From NCBI GenBank assembly GCA_947564465.1, contig CANOCV010000001.1, positions 51,264 through 115,263 of the forward strand: a stretch of DNA of 64,000 bases, read 5' to 3'. The translations under genes and the position numbers were made by a program. Positions 37,221-47,315 of this stretch are shown here, piece by piece. Within the stretch, counting starts at the first letter, position 1, and each line of letters opens with the position of its first letter. Under the pieces are notes generated by a model, which saw only the letters and a list, made by a program, of their open reading frames with translations, was not told where the DNA came from and did no database searches. The DNA is from an uncultured Roseburia sp. GTDB lineage: Bacteria; Bacillota; Clostridia; Lachnospirales; Lachnospiraceae.

Positions 37221-38282
37221 CTATAAATCAAGCTTCAAATCATTTTCCCCAATCCAGCCAATCCAGCGGAAAAATAAACCAAAAAGCCAGGTCAGCACTG
37301 CCGGAAGTATAAAACAGACAAGCAGCATACCCATCCAGTCAAATAGCGTAATCGCCGTTTTAGCGCCCGATGCCACATCAGTCACCCAACCGGTATAAAC
37401 GCCGATCTGTCCGACAAGCCCGCAGGTCCCCATCCCCGATGCCACCGCCGCCCCGTTCATCTCAAGCCGGAACACACAAGTAGCAATCGGTCCGATCACC
37501 GCAGAGGATAAAATTGCCGGAAACCAGATTTTAGGATTCTTTATAATATTTCCCATCTGAAGCATGGACGTTCCAAGACCCTGCGCAAACAAACCGCCCA
37601 AACGATTCTCCCTAAAGCTTAACACCGCAAATCCCACCATCTGCGCACAGCAGCCGGCCAGAGCCGCGCCTCCCGCAAGTCCGGTCAGTCCCAGCGCTGC
37701 ACAGATTGCCGCACTGCTAATCGGAAGCGTCAACGCAATTCCCACGATAACCGACACTACAATTCCCATAAAAAACGGCTGTAATTCCGTCGCCCACATA
37801 ATTGCCCCTCCCACAGCGCCTGCAGCCTTTCCGATTACCGGCGCCCACCAGATACTAAGGCCTGCGCCGACAAATACCGTTACAAACGGCGTGACAATAA
37901 TATCTATCTTTGTCTCCTTCGACACAAGCTTACCGAACTCCGCCGCAAAAATAGAAACCACAAGCACCGCCAAAGGTCCTCCGGCAGCTCCCAGCTTATT
38001 TGCCGCAACGCCTACCGCCGCCAGCGAGAACAGGACAAGCGGCGGGCACTGCAGGGCAAATCCGATTGAGATTGCCATTGCGGCTCCCGTAGCGTCTTTC
38101 GCAAAGGCGCCTATGGATACAAGCAGTTCTATCCCCGCCTGCTCTCCGATTGTAGAAATAATTGTTCCGATCAGCAGAGACGCAAAAAGACCCTGCGCCA
38201 TTGCGCCCAGGGCATCAATTCCGTATCGCTTTGCCGAAATTTCAATATTTTTGCGCTTCAGATGCTCCTTTAACTTTTCCAT
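37221..38282 (-). CDS. PTS EIIC-like membrane transporter subunit
   Basis: 353 residues with nine to ten membrane segments and Gly/Ala-rich helices; it matches the PTS_EIIC_2 group (MAQGLFASLLIGTIISTIGEQ near the start, GTCGLVGQIGVYTGWV late). There is no EIIA or EIIB gene nearby, so sugar phosphorylation is not implied. Directly downstream of niaR (32-bp gap), suggesting a substrate in NAD/niacin metabolism; that is inference from neighbourhood only. Confidence 0.8.
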   Translation of the reverse strand: MEKLKEHLKRKNIEISAKRYGIDALGAMAQGLFASLLIGTIISTIGEQAGIELLVSIGAFAKDATGAAMAISIGFALQCPPLVLFSLAAVGVAANKLGAAGGPLAVLVVSIFAAEFGKLVSKETKIDIIVTPFVTVFVGAGLSIWWAPVIGKAAGAVGGAIMWATELQPFFMGIVVSVIVGIALTLPISSAAICAALGLTGLAGGAALAGCCAQMVGFAVLSFRENRLGGLFAQGLGTSMLQMGNIIKNPKIWFPAILSSAVIGPIATCVFRLEMNGAAVASGMGTCGLVGQIGVYTGWVTDVASGAKTAITLFDWMGMLLVCFILPAVLTWLFGLFFRWIGWIGENDLKLDL

Positions 38283-38314
38283 GCCTTCCTCCTTAAACCA
38301 GACTGTACAAAAGC

Positions 38315-38830
38315 TTAAACCTTCTCTAATACCGCCTTTAGTTTTCTCTCTATCAGATCCAATTTCTCTTCTGTATCAGCCTCTATGGTGTGAAAATGAT
38401 GTCCCCCGGTCAGAGTCATCAAAGACTGCGAGCCGCTGGACTGTATTTTTTCTATAAATTCATCCACATCCTGCCTGCTCTTTAAGATTAAGTCTCCCGT
38501 CAGCTGCCCGTAGACATCATGCTCCACAACTACATCCAATACCCTGCCGCCGCAGTCCACAATCGCATAAAGCTCCTCCCGCATTTCATCGTCGGTATGA
38601 TACACGGCGATCGTGCGCCTTGCCCCGGTCTTTTCCACATATGGGTCATACAGGATATATCCCTTATTCGTGCTTAAAATATTTTTATCGAGCGCCCTAA
38701 GCAGTGCGATATCCTGTACAATCACCTGTCTGCTGACGCCCATCATCGCTGCGAGCCTGGAGCCGGAAATCGGGGCCTGATCCCGCTTCAAAAGCTCTAT
38801 AATCTTTTTTCTTCTGCTTTCTCCCTCCAT
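38315..38830 (-). CDS. niaR: NiaR-type repressor of NAD biosynthesis
   Basis: 171 residues. N-terminal winged helix HTH_11 (about 6-60, SGSRLAAMMGVSRQVIVQDIALLRA) and the C-terminal 3H domain with its three His residues (about H78, H104 and the GGHHFHTI motif near 145-152), which binds metal and nicotinate. The family represses niacin uptake and NAD synthesis genes when nicotinic acid is present. Confidence 0.93.
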   Translation of the reverse strand: MEGESRRKKIIELLKRDQAPISGSRLAAMMGVSRQVIVQDIALLRALDKNILSTNKGYILYDPYVEKTGARRTIAVYHTDDEMREELYAIVDCGGRVLDVVVEHDVYGQLTGDLILKSRQDVDEFIEKIQSSGSQSLMTLTGGHHFHTIEADTEEKLDLIERKLKAVLEKV

Positions 38831-38842
38831 GCCCGCTCCTTC

Positions 38843-39109
38843 CTAATCCTCTTCGATCACATGGATTTCCAGAAAATCAAAATCAATTTCATCCATAAAG
38901 CTGTCCTGATAAAACCTTGTTTTTGCATGACGCTTAAATTCCGCAATCGTATGATCCAGCCAGATCGGCTTGCTTAAGTCAAATTCATAACAAACTCTCT
39001 CTATTGCCCCAAACACTTTATGTGTTCTGGTATCATCTCCCGCATCCTCTATCGTGATATCACGAAGCATCCGGTTATCTTTAAATTCTTTAGCCCATAA
39101 TCGAAACAT
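38843..39109 (-). CDS. Small conserved hypothetical protein
   Basis: 88 residues, soluble, acidic C-terminus, beginning MFRLWAKEFKDNRML. It sits 7 bp after the RNA methyltransferase gene and 12 bp before niaR, in one direction, so probably cotranscribed. I do not recognise a functional domain; similar short proteins are widespread in Clostridia. Confidence 0.75.
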   Translation of the reverse strand: MFRLWAKEFKDNRMLRDITIEDAGDDTRTHKVFGAIERVCYEFDLSKPIWLDHTIAEFKRHAKTRFYQDSFMDEIDFDFLEIHVIEED

Positions 39110-39116
39110 ATTTGTC

Positions 39117-39887
39117 TTACCTTCTCTGCCTGTTTACTTCATACATCAATAGAGTGGCGGCGATCGCCGCATTTAAGGACTCTACCCTTCCCTCCATAGG
39201 AATACGAATATAAGCGTCCGCCAAAGCCGCGGTCTCATCGCTCAACCCGTTTCCCTCATTGCCGATCAAAAATCCGCACGGCAATGTATAATCCGGCTCA
39301 TCATAGCTTATCCGCCCTTTTAAATGAGCCGCATAGAGAGAGATTCCGCCGGCCTTTATTTCGGAAAGCGTTTGCTTCAAATCGCTTACCACAAGAAACG
39401 GCACACGATAAATACTTCCCATTGTAGAGCGGACCACTTTCGGATTATACACATCCGCCGTTGTCCGGTTCATAATAATTCCGGTCACGCCGGCGCCCTC
39501 GCCGGTCCGAAACATTGTTCCCAGATTTCCCGGGTCCTGTATGCTCTCCAAAACCAGAAGATGCGGCGTCTTGCCGAACAAATCCTCCATGCGGTACTCT
39601 CTTTTACGTGCCAGACACAAAATCCCCTGCGGCGTTTTCGTGTCCGACACCTGCTTAAACACAGAATCGGAGAGAAGCTCATAGGAAACACCTAAGAGCA
39701 TGTTTACATTCTCTTCCTCCGCCAAAAAGCTTTCCGACACATAAACCTGCTCTAACATTTCCGGCGGAAGCTCCTCAAACATCTTTTTTCCTTCCACCAC
39801 AAAAAGCCCTTGTTCTTTTCGGGCTTTTGCTTTTTTATTTAAATTTATTAAGTTTTTTACCTGCGGGTTACTGCTGCTCGTAATCAT
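39117..39887 (-). CDS. TrmH/SpoU family RNA 2'-O-methyltransferase
   Basis: 256 residues from ATG 39887, 2 bp past the pfkA stop (a longer TTG start would overlap pfkA). The N-terminal substrate-binding domain (about 5-90) is followed by a SPOUT fold with LVLESIQDPGNLGTMFRT, GNEGNGLSDE and IPMEGRVESLNAAIAATLLMYE, the knotted SAM-binding motifs. It methylates rRNA or tRNA ribose; which one is not evident. Confidence 0.92.
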   Translation of the reverse strand: MITSSSNPQVKNLINLNKKAKARKEQGLFVVEGKKMFEELPPEMLEQVYVSESFLAEEENVNMLLGVSYELLSDSVFKQVSDTKTPQGILCLARKREYRMEDLFGKTPHLLVLESIQDPGNLGTMFRTGEGAGVTGIIMNRTTADVYNPKVVRSTMGSIYRVPFLVVSDLKQTLSEIKAGGISLYAAHLKGRISYDEPDYTLPCGFLIGNEGNGLSDETAALADAYIRIPMEGRVESLNAAIAATLLMYEVNRQRR

Positions 39888-39889
39888 GA

Positions 39890-40864
39890 TTAACGCGACA
39901 GACTCTTGCAAATCTGGAACTGATATTCCGGAATTGATTTTTCCATTGCAAGCGCCTCATCAATATCGTAATCTACAAAATCTCCGTTCTTATATGCCAC
40001 AAGACGATTGGACTTGCCCTCGCACAGTAAATCGACTGCAAGACATCCCATCGTGGAGGCATAAACACGATCCTTACATGTCGGGCTTCCGCCGCGCTGC
40101 ATATGACCTAAAATCGTCGCTCTTGTCTCTACGCCTGTCGCGGCCTCAATTCTCTTCGCCATACTTGTCGAATGACCGATTCCCTCGGCATTGATAATAA
40201 TATGGTGCTGCTTTCCGCGTTTGCGGTTCTCGATAATATTGTTAACCAGCTTCTGCTCGTCGAAATCATATTTCTCCGGCAATAAAATATCCTCCGCGCC
40301 GTTGGCAATTCCGCACCACAGCGCAATAAAACCGGCGCCGCGCCCCATTACCTCAATAATACTGCACCGCTCATGGGAAGTAGAGGTGTCGCGCACCTTG
40401 TCAATTGCTTCCATCGCCGTGTTGACTGCCGTATCAAATCCTATCGTATAATCCGTACAGGAAATGTCAAGATCAATTGTTCCCGGCACACCGATCGTAT
40501 TGATTCCAAGCCCTGCTAACTTCTGCGCACCCTTAAAGGAGCCGTCTCCTCCGATTACAATCACTCCGTCAATTCCGTGCTTCCTGCAAATTTCCGCGCC
40601 CTTTGCCTGACCCTCCGGTGTCACGAACTCCAGACACCGCGCCGTCTGCAAAATCGTACCGCCGCGCTGTATAATATCAGATACGTCCTTTGCCTCCATA
40701 TCAATGATTTCTTCCTGAAGCAGACCTGCATATCCTCTCTTAATGCCTTTTACTTTCTTTCCTTTTGCAATCGCCTCACGTACAACCGCACGAATCGCTG
40801 CGTTCATACCTGGTGCATCTCCACCGCTGGTGAGGACACCGATTGTATTAATCTCTTTTGCCAT
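39890..40864 (-). CDS. pfkA: ATP-dependent 6-phosphofructokinase
   Basis: 324 residues. N-terminal LTSGGDAPGMNAAIRA (ATP-binding), GGDGS near 102-106, GTIDLDISCTDYTIGFDTA with the catalytic Asp. This spot is more often TIDND; here the Asn is Leu while both Asp are kept. MGRGAGFIALWCG follows, with an allosteric-site region further on. It catalyses the committed step of glycolysis. AGGAGG precedes the ATG. 80 bp downstream of dnaE. Confidence 0.96.
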   Translation of the reverse strand: MAKEINTIGVLTSGGDAPGMNAAIRAVVREAIAKGKKVKGIKRGYAGLLQEEIIDMEAKDVSDIIQRGGTILQTARCLEFVTPEGQAKGAEICRKHGIDGVIVIGGDGSFKGAQKLAGLGINTIGVPGTIDLDISCTDYTIGFDTAVNTAMEAIDKVRDTSTSHERCSIIEVMGRGAGFIALWCGIANGAEDILLPEKYDFDEQKLVNNIIENRKRGKQHHIIINAEGIGHSTSMAKRIEAATGVETRATILGHMQRGGSPTCKDRVYASTMGCLAVDLLCEGKSNRLVAYKNGDFVDYDIDEALAMEKSIPEYQFQICKSLSR

Positions 40865-40944
40865 GCCGCTACCTCCTATATGTAAGCGCTCTTTTTTATA
40901 CTTTATCTAAATATCCAATCCATCCTATTTTAATCCCAAATCGT

Positions 40945-43900
40945 CTATTTTGCAATCCTTTCCAATGACTTTTCTACAAGTTTTACATTATTTTTGCCAA
41001 TCAGTCCATACATTTCCTCTAATAATGCATCGCTTACACCGATACTTCTGCTCGCAGGCAGGCGTTTCATCTGCTTTCTGTCAGATAAATAGATGACAAC
41101 ACTGTCATTCCCGTCATAATCTTTCATCCGCTCAAACAGTTCGTTTTCTTTCTCCACATAGGCTTCCATTGTCTCAAACTGCAGCCACAGCTCACGCTTT
41201 GTCTCGTCGAAGGAATATATCTTTTCACAGATAATCTTCCCGTTCCGCTCCTCCTCAACGCTTGCCCGGCCCAAAACAAAGATCTTGGCATCTATCTCAA
41301 GCTTTCCGTGATATCGCTCGTAATCACGCGGAAACACTATCACCTCCACGGTTCCCACAAGATCCTCAATCGTAATAAATGCCATCGCCTGATTGTTTTT
41401 GGTATATTTTATTGTTTTCTCGGTAATCATACCGCCCAGCATCACTTTTTCATTGTCATCTACTTTTACGGCGCCGGTTTCCTCATCTAACATAAAATCT
41501 ATCGTATTGCAAGTCGTATTTTTTTTCAGCTTCTCCACATATTCTTCCAAAGGGTGCCCGCTGATATACACGCCCAGAACTTCTTTTTCAAATCCTAACA
41601 GTACCTCCCTGTCGTATTCCTCCACATCGGGAAGGCGGAGTTCAAAGTCCTTCTTGTCCTCCTCACTTGCAATATCAAACAATGTCATCTGTCCGGCCAT
41701 GGAGTTTTTCTTCTCCTGGTTTACCGCGTCAAGCAAAGACCCGTAAATCATCATTTTCTGTCTGCGGTTCCCCTCAAATCCGTCAAGCGCTCCCGCCTTG
41801 ATAAAGTTCTCGATCGTCCGCTTGTTGACCTCCCGTCCCGCCATCCGCGTAATAAAGTCATTCAGGGTACGAAATTTCCCTCTCTCCTTCCGCTCTGCGA
41901 TAATGGCCTCGATAACCGGCCGCCCGACGCTTTTAATCGCGGATAATCCATAGCGGATTGCATTCCCCGATACCGAAAATCCGCCCTCCCCCTCATTGAT
42001 ATCCGGCGGAAGTATCATGATATCCATCTGCCGGCAGGTATAAATATACTCTGAAACCTTGCCTGTATTGTCAAGCACTGATGTCATCAGCGCCGCCATA
42101 AACTCAATCGGATAATAATATTTTAAGTACGCCGTCTGATACGATACCACCGCATACGCCGCCGCATGCGATTTGTTGAAGGCATATTTCGCAAAATCTA
42201 CCATCGAGTCGTAAATCCCGTTTGCCACACGCTCGTCAATGCCATTATGGATACAGCCCCTGATATTCTGTTCTTCATTTCCGTATACAAAGTTTTTCCG
42301 CTCGGCATCGATCACATACTGCTTTTTCTTGCTCATGGCGCGCCGGATATTGTCCGCCTGCCCCATGGTATACCCCGCCAGATTCTGCACAATCTGCATA
42401 ACCTGCTCCTGATACACGATACACCCGTATGTCGGCTCCAGAATCGGCTCTAACTCCCGACAGTCATAGCTGATATGCTCCGGATCATTTTTCCCCCTGA
42501 TATACTTCGGGATAAAATCCATTGGTCCCGGACGGTAAAGCGAAATCCCGGCAATCACATCCTCTAAGCTCCTTGGCTTTAGCTCCTTCATGAAGTTCTT
42601 CATCCCGGCGCTTTCAAGCTGGAACACACCGTCTGTCCGCCCTGTTCCAAGCGAATCCAAAACTTCTTTATCCTCAAAATCAATATGATCAATATCCAAA
42701 GAAATTCCGCGGTTCCTCTCTGCCATTCTGACTGCATTTTGAATCACGGTCAGGGTTCTAAGACCCAAAAAATCCATTTTTAGAAGCCCCAGCTCTTCAA
42801 TTGTCGTCATCGGAAACTGCGTGGTGATTGTCCCGTCCGAGGCTCTCGAAAGCGGCACATATTCATCCATCGGACGCTGACTGATTACGACGCCGGCTGC
42901 GTGCATTGAAGTATGCCTTGGAAGTCCCTCCAGACGCTTTGACATATCAATCAGATTCTTGACCGTCTCATCCGACTCATACATCGCGCGCAGCTCAGGA
43001 TTCATCTTAAGCGCCTTATCTATCGTAATTCCAAGCTCGTTCGGAATACTCTTCGCAATATTGTCCACAAACGCATAAGGCAGATCCATCACACGCCCCA
43101 CGTCACGGATAACGCCTCTCGCCGCGAGCGTACCAAAGGTCACAATCTGTGTCACACAGTCCTTACCGTACTTTTCTACAACATAATCTATGACCTCCTG
43201 GCGTCTTTCAAAACAAAAATCCACGTCAATATCGGGCATAGAAACACGCTCCGGATTTAGGAACCGCTCGAAAATCAGACTATACTTAATCGGATCAATA
43301 TTCGTAATTCCCGTCGTATACGATACCAGGCTCCCCGCCGCGCTTCCTCTCCCCGGTCCAACCATGATGCCCTGCTCTCTTGCAAACCGGATAAAATCCC
43401 AAACAATCAGAAAATAATCTACATATCCCATATTGCGGATAACCTCAAGCTCCTTGGAAAGCTTCGGCTCAAGCTCCTTTGCCCTTTCCTGATAGCGCTC
43501 CTTTAAACCGTCAAAACAAAGCTTATTTAGATATGTCCAGGAATCGTACCCTGCCGGCACCTCAAAATGCGGCACCTTCGTATTGCCGAATTCAATCTCC
43601 ACATGACAGCGGTCCGCAATCTTCTGGGTGTTCTCAATCGCCTGCAAAGCGTAGGGAAACAATCCCTTCATCTCTTCCTCGGACTTTACATAATACTGTC
43701 CGCCCTCATAGCGCATCCGGTCCTCATCCGCCAGCTTCTTCCCTGTCTGCATACAAAGAAGAATATCATGAGGATCCGCATCCGCAGCATACGTGTAGTG
43801 AATATCATTTGTCGCCACCAGTTCAATGTTCGTATCCTGGCTTAGGCGTAAAAGCTGCTGGTCCACCGTTCTCTGCTGCGGCAGCCCATGATCCTGAAGC

Positions 43901-44421
43901 TCCAAAAAGAAATTTCCCTTTCCGAAACAGCTCTCGTATCTTAATGCAATGCTCTTAGCCTCTTCGTACATTCCTCTCGCAAGATAACGCTGTACCTCCC
44001 CGGCAAGGCAGGCGCTCAATGCGATGATTCCCTCATGATACTCGTTCAGCACCTCCATATCCACCCGCGGCTTGTAATAATATCCCTCCACAAACCCTTT
44101 GGATACGATTTTCATAAGGTTCCCATAACCCGTATTGTTCTCTGCCAGAAGCACCAGATGGTAATAGCGGTCATCCCCATGACTGCTCTCCCTGTCAAAA
44201 CGCGATCCCGGCGCCACATAGACCTCGCAGCCAATCACAGGGTTGATTCCTGCCGCCCTTGCCTCCTTATAAAACTCTATGACGCCGAACATTACACCGT
44301 GATCCGTTATGGCTGCCGCATTCATACCAAGCTCCTTCACGCGCGCAACATATTCCTTTATTTTATTGGAGCCGTCCAAAAGACTGTATTCCGTATGTGT
44401 ATGTAAATGCACAAAAGCCAT
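40945..44421 (-). CDS. dnaE: DNA polymerase III alpha subunit (DnaE)
   Basis: 1158 residues, normal length for DnaE-type enzymes. The N-terminal PHP domain (FVHLHTHTEYSLLDG at 3-17, TDHGVMFG) is followed by the palm with PDIDVDFCFERR holding catalytic Asp residues, and VGPGRGSAAGS upstream of it. The fingers and beta-binding region follow, and a C-terminal OB fold lies at about 985-1070 (AFITIEDLVGTVEVIVFP). It replicates the chromosome together with PolC in Firmicutes. Confidence 0.97.
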   Translation of the reverse strand: MAFVHLHTHTEYSLLDGSNKIKEYVARVKELGMNAAAITDHGVMFGVIEFYKEARAAGINPVIGCEVYVAPGSRFDRESSHGDDRYYHLVLLAENNTGYGNLMKIVSKGFVEGYYYKPRVDMEVLNEYHEGIIALSACLAGEVQRYLARGMYEEAKSIALRYESCFGKGNFFLELQDHGLPQQRTVDQQLLRLSQDTNIELVATNDIHYTYAADADPHDILLCMQTGKKLADEDRMRYEGGQYYVKSEEEMKGLFPYALQAIENTQKIADRCHVEIEFGNTKVPHFEVPAGYDSWTYLNKLCFDGLKERYQERAKELEPKLSKELEVIRNMGYVDYFLIVWDFIRFAREQGIMVGPGRGSAAGSLVSYTTGITNIDPIKYSLIFERFLNPERVSMPDIDVDFCFERRQEVIDYVVEKYGKDCVTQIVTFGTLAARGVIRDVGRVMDLPYAFVDNIAKSIPNELGITIDKALKMNPELRAMYESDETVKNLIDMSKRLEGLPRHTSMHAAGVVISQRPMDEYVPLSRASDGTITTQFPMTTIEELGLLKMDFLGLRTLTVIQNAVRMAERNRGISLDIDHIDFEDKEVLDSLGTGRTDGVFQLESAGMKNFMKELKPRSLEDVIAGISLYRPGPMDFIPKYIRGKNDPEHISYDCRELEPILEPTYGCIVYQEQVMQIVQNLAGYTMGQADNIRRAMSKKKQYVIDAERKNFVYGNEEQNIRGCIHNGIDERVANGIYDSMVDFAKYAFNKSHAAAYAVVSYQTAYLKYYYPIEFMAALMTSVLDNTGKVSEYIYTCRQMDIMILPPDINEGEGGFSVSGNAIRYGLSAIKSVGRPVIEAIIAERKERGKFRTLNDFITRMAGREVNKRTIENFIKAGALDGFEGNRRQKMMIYGSLLDAVNQEKKNSMAGQMTLFDIASEEDKKDFELRLPDVEEYDREVLLGFEKEVLGVYISGHPLEEYVEKLKKNTTCNTIDFMLDEETGAVKVDDNEKVMLGGMITEKTIKYTKNNQAMAFITIEDLVGTVEVIVFPRDYERYHGKLEIDAKIFVLGRASVEEERNGKIICEKIYSFDETKRELWLQFETMEAYVEKENELFERMKDYDGNDSVVIYLSDRKQMKRLPASRSIGVSDALLEEMYGLIGKNNVKLVEKSLERIAK

Positions 44422-44459
44422 CTTTCTGCCTCTTTCTATCCCTTCCTCACTGACATGCC

Positions 44460-45407
44460 TTACAGCAGCTCATCATAAATCATTCCCTTTAAATCTTCTT
44501 CTGTCAAAAGCTCCTCCTGCAGAATCTGTTCCACACGCTCCTGCAGCTTCTCGCCCTTCAAAACATTTTCCAGCCTCTCAGCCTCCGGTCCTGCCGCAAT
44601 CTCTTCCTCTTCAGATTTGTGTTCCTCACTCTTTTCGGCTCTTTGCTCAGCCTCTTCCCGGATTTCATCCAGCTTCTCTTCCTGTGTCTCCACGGCGTCC
44701 TGCATCATCATACCAAGGATCTCTCGGTCCGCACTCTCCAAAATCTTTTCCGCATTCTTCTCGGCATCCACCATATAATGATGCTTCAAGCGCTCCTCGT
44801 CCACCGCACGTATCGTCTGCTGTTCCATATGCCATTCTTTTCTGGCATCCTGAATATTTTTCTCAAAATACGCTTTTTGATTTTCGTAGTTCATGACGCG
44901 GGATTGATACTCTGTCAGACCGTTTTTACTGATTTCCGCCAAACGGTCCATCTCCTCTTTCGTCAACGACTCCGTGCTCTTTCCCTTAAATATATCGTTA
45001 CGTTTTTTCAGTAATTCCAGATCCTGCTGCTCTTCGCTGTCTTCCGAAATCCCGTATGTCTTTTTTAACTCCTCCTGCGCTTCGCTTAATTCCCGTATCT
45101 GAGCCTGGTTTTCCCCGATCTCCGTCTCCAGCTTTTCCATATGCTCGGCACGCCGCTTCTGATCATCGTCCACCTTCAGCTCTCCCTTAAAAGTGTCCAT
45201 AACCACCTTTAAAGCATCCTTGTGCGCCTTCTCTCTCCTCTGTGCAACCCGATCCTGACTTTGGTTGGGATTTAAAAATCCCCCATAAAAATTGTTTGTC
45301 GCCTGACTCTTTTTAGCCCCGCGCTCTGACGTCCCGTTCTGCCCGACTTCACCAAACGGCTGCCCGCCCGGCGGATTAAGATTGTAATTTATATTGATTG
45401 TCGCCAT
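44460..45407 (-). CDS. Coiled-coil hypothetical protein upstream of dnaE
   Basis: 315 residues. The N-terminus (about 1-50) is Asn/Gly/Pro-rich and probably unstructured; from about 55 to 315 it is charged, heptad-rich and helical, with Glu-rich C-terminus ending LTEEDLKGMIYDELL. There is no signal peptide or membrane segment. AGGGGG precedes the ATG. A GTCGATAA box (45475-45482) about 70 bp upstream resembles a sigma-28 -10. Family not recognised. Confidence 0.7.
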   Translation of the reverse strand: MATININYNLNPPGGQPFGEVGQNGTSERGAKKSQATNNFYGGFLNPNQSQDRVAQRREKAHKDALKVVMDTFKGELKVDDDQKRRAEHMEKLETEIGENQAQIRELSEAQEELKKTYGISEDSEEQQDLELLKKRNDIFKGKSTESLTKEEMDRLAEISKNGLTEYQSRVMNYENQKAYFEKNIQDARKEWHMEQQTIRAVDEERLKHHYMVDAEKNAEKILESADREILGMMMQDAVETQEEKLDEIREEAEQRAEKSEEHKSEEEEIAAGPEAERLENVLKGEKLQERVEQILQEELLTEEDLKGMIYDELL

Positions 45408-45474
45408 AATCGTATCCCCCTGCTTAAAATCTTTTCTGTTTCTTTCGCTTCACAAATAAAATCTTTATAATATA

Positions 45475-45482
45475 TTATCGAC
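45475..45482 (-). promoter_or_regulatory. Possible sigma-28 -10 element
   Basis: Minus strand GTCGATAA matches seven of eight positions of the sigma-28 -10 consensus; the expected TAAA -35 is poor (TGAT-like). The bases just downstream (ATATATTATAAAG) also match those downstream of the box at 34693. Confidence 0.35.
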
Positions 45483-45565
45483 ATACACAGGGCAAAAATC
45501 AACCCGAAAAAGGGTAAATGCAGGATTTCCTACAATTCAATCTCTCCGATTGATTACAACATGCG

Positions 45566-45606
45566 AAGGGCAGGGTATGCTTTGTTCCCAAAACATCCCT
45601 GCCCTT
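45566..45606 (-). terminator. Terminator of the DUF6273 surface protein gene
   Basis: AAGGGCAGGG (45566-45575) pairs perfectly with 45597-45606; the loop is about 20 nt with further partial pairing. 17 bp past the stop codon. Confidence 0.8.
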
Positions 45607-45623
45607 TGGCATCACTCTTCTTT

Positions 45624-47240
45624 TCAAACGTCTTGTATTACCTCGCCGTTTTCCAGCTTATAGATTTTCCCTTTCACAGTGACGTCACCTGTCACATACT
45701 TTTTCTTGCCTTGTTCCACATAATAACGTTTTCCGCTTGGCTGCTTTACGATTCCTGTGTACTTCGACTGCCACTTGCCCTTTTTCACATACCACCAGCT
45801 CCCGTCTTTATGCTTTACAAGTCCCGTTGTACTGCTCTTTTTCCCTTTTTTCACATACTGCCACTTTCCGGCATGTTTCACCATTCCCGTATACTTTGAC
45901 TGCCACACGCCTTTTTTTACATAACACATTTCCAACCCTTTGCTTGTCTGGTTTCTGATAAGACCCGTATATCTTGTCTTCTTTCTATTATCCTTGTAAT
46001 AATAATATTTTCCGTTCTCCTTTACAAGGCCGTTCTTGATCTCCTCCACACTCACGGTTCCGGCATAACTCCACACATCCGAAGCGGAAATATTCAGATA
46101 GAGTGCCGGCACAACCTTATTCCCCATATCGCGCCCAATGTCTGTGTCGTACATGTCACCATAACTACTTATCCAAAGCGTCCTTGCACCGCCCCGTTCA
46201 AGGGATCGCAATACCCAATTTTCCGTCCAACAATAACTTCCCATAGCCTGCGCGTAAGCGGTTTGCAGGAATTCCTTTGCGTGATCATCCCGCATATAAA
46301 AGGCGGAAAAACCGTATGCCTTGTTTGTTATCTCATCAAAAGAAAGCAGAAATACCCGATCCTTTGTCGGCTTTTCTTTCTCGTATCCTTTTACATAAAA
46401 GTATTTTGATGATCCACGGTAATCTATATCATATTTCTTATTTTCAATCTCCTTAACTTTTATCGCCTTTTTTTCCGCCTGATTAAATGCCGTATCTATA
46501 AAGCCCTTCTTCGTATTGTCAATTTCACCTTTCTTTGTCACATGGTCATAGCTGTTCAGCCATTTTCTCATCACAGATTTGCTCCACGTAAACTGTGCCT
46601 CGCCATTCCGCCTCATCTCATCAAGATTGGCATCTATATACTCGCAACAATCCAGTCCGTTCTGCGCAACAAGAAACGCCTCGCCGTTTTTCACGGACAA
46701 CACCCGCCATTTGATCGGCTGATATTTAAAGTAATGGTATGTCGTATCATTTTCCCAATCAATACAGGAGCCATAGTCCACGACCACATCGCTCCTCTTG
46801 ATCCGGCAGTATCTCTCCCCGTCCGCTAAGGTAATGATACCGTTCGCATCCCACCCCTTCGCGCTTTGCAGTGTCTGATAAAGCGTAGGATCAACAATGA
46901 AATCTCCCTCTGTATCTCCGATTTGCATCCTCCCATACGTCTGGTAAAGCGTATCGCTGACAAAACGACCTTCTCCATGCAGAAATAAACCATTATAAGA
47001 TGATTCATATTTTTCCAACAGATCCGTTGTGACAACTTCTGCCTGTGGATAGCTGCCAAACCATACGCAGTCATACGTTATTTTGCCGTTACTCCGCTTT
47101 GGCTTATGCAGCTTCACCTCTGCCGCCTCCACACTCTGTATTCCGCCCTGCGGCAAAACCGGAACGAAAGTAAGAAGCATCGCCGCCGTAAATAAAATCA
47201 TTAAAAATCTGTGAAGTACCGTTACCTTTTGATTCATCAT
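45624..47240 (-). CDS. Secreted DUF6273 protein with C-terminal KKGKWQ-type repeats
   Basis: 538 residues from ATG 47240 (AAAGG 5 nt upstream). Signal peptide (about 1-38). The DUF6273 domain spans about 50-370: YDCVWFGSYPQAEV, QPIKWRVLSV and TWSKSVMRKWLNSYD are its landmarks. From about 395 a string of Trp/Tyr-rich units with repeated YVKKGKWQSKYTG-like motifs follows, resembling cell-wall-binding repeats. Probably attached to the cell surface; the role is unknown. Confidence 0.85.
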   Translation of the reverse strand: MMNQKVTVLHRFLMILFTAAMLLTFVPVLPQGGIQSVEAAEVKLHKPKRSNGKITYDCVWFGSYPQAEVVTTDLLEKYESSYNGLFLHGEGRFVSDTLYQTYGRMQIGDTEGDFIVDPTLYQTLQSAKGWDANGIITLADGERYCRIKRSDVVVDYGSCIDWENDTTYHYFKYQPIKWRVLSVKNGEAFLVAQNGLDCCEYIDANLDEMRRNGEAQFTWSKSVMRKWLNSYDHVTKKGEIDNTKKGFIDTAFNQAEKKAIKVKEIENKKYDIDYRGSSKYFYVKGYEKEKPTKDRVFLLSFDEITNKAYGFSAFYMRDDHAKEFLQTAYAQAMGSYCWTENWVLRSLERGGARTLWISSYGDMYDTDIGRDMGNKVVPALYLNISASDVWSYAGTVSVEEIKNGLVKENGKYYYYKDNRKKTRYTGLIRNQTSKGLEMCYVKKGVWQSKYTGMVKHAGKWQYVKKGKKSSTTGLVKHKDGSWWYVKKGKWQSKYTGIVKQPSGKRYYVEQGKKKYVTGDVTVKGKIYKLENGEVIQDV

Positions 47241-47264
47241 TTTTGCCTTTCTTTTATGCAAACG

Positions 47265-47306
47265 TGCCGGCCGCCTGAGCATCAAACGAATTACAAGCGG
47301 TCGGCA
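47265..47306 (-). terminator. GC-rich hairpin downstream of glnQ
   Basis: TGCCGGCCGC (47265-47274) pairs with 47297-47306 (one G-U pair). Only a short T-run follows on the minus strand, so termination may be partial. Confidence 0.45.
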
Positions 47307-47315
47307 TACTATATT

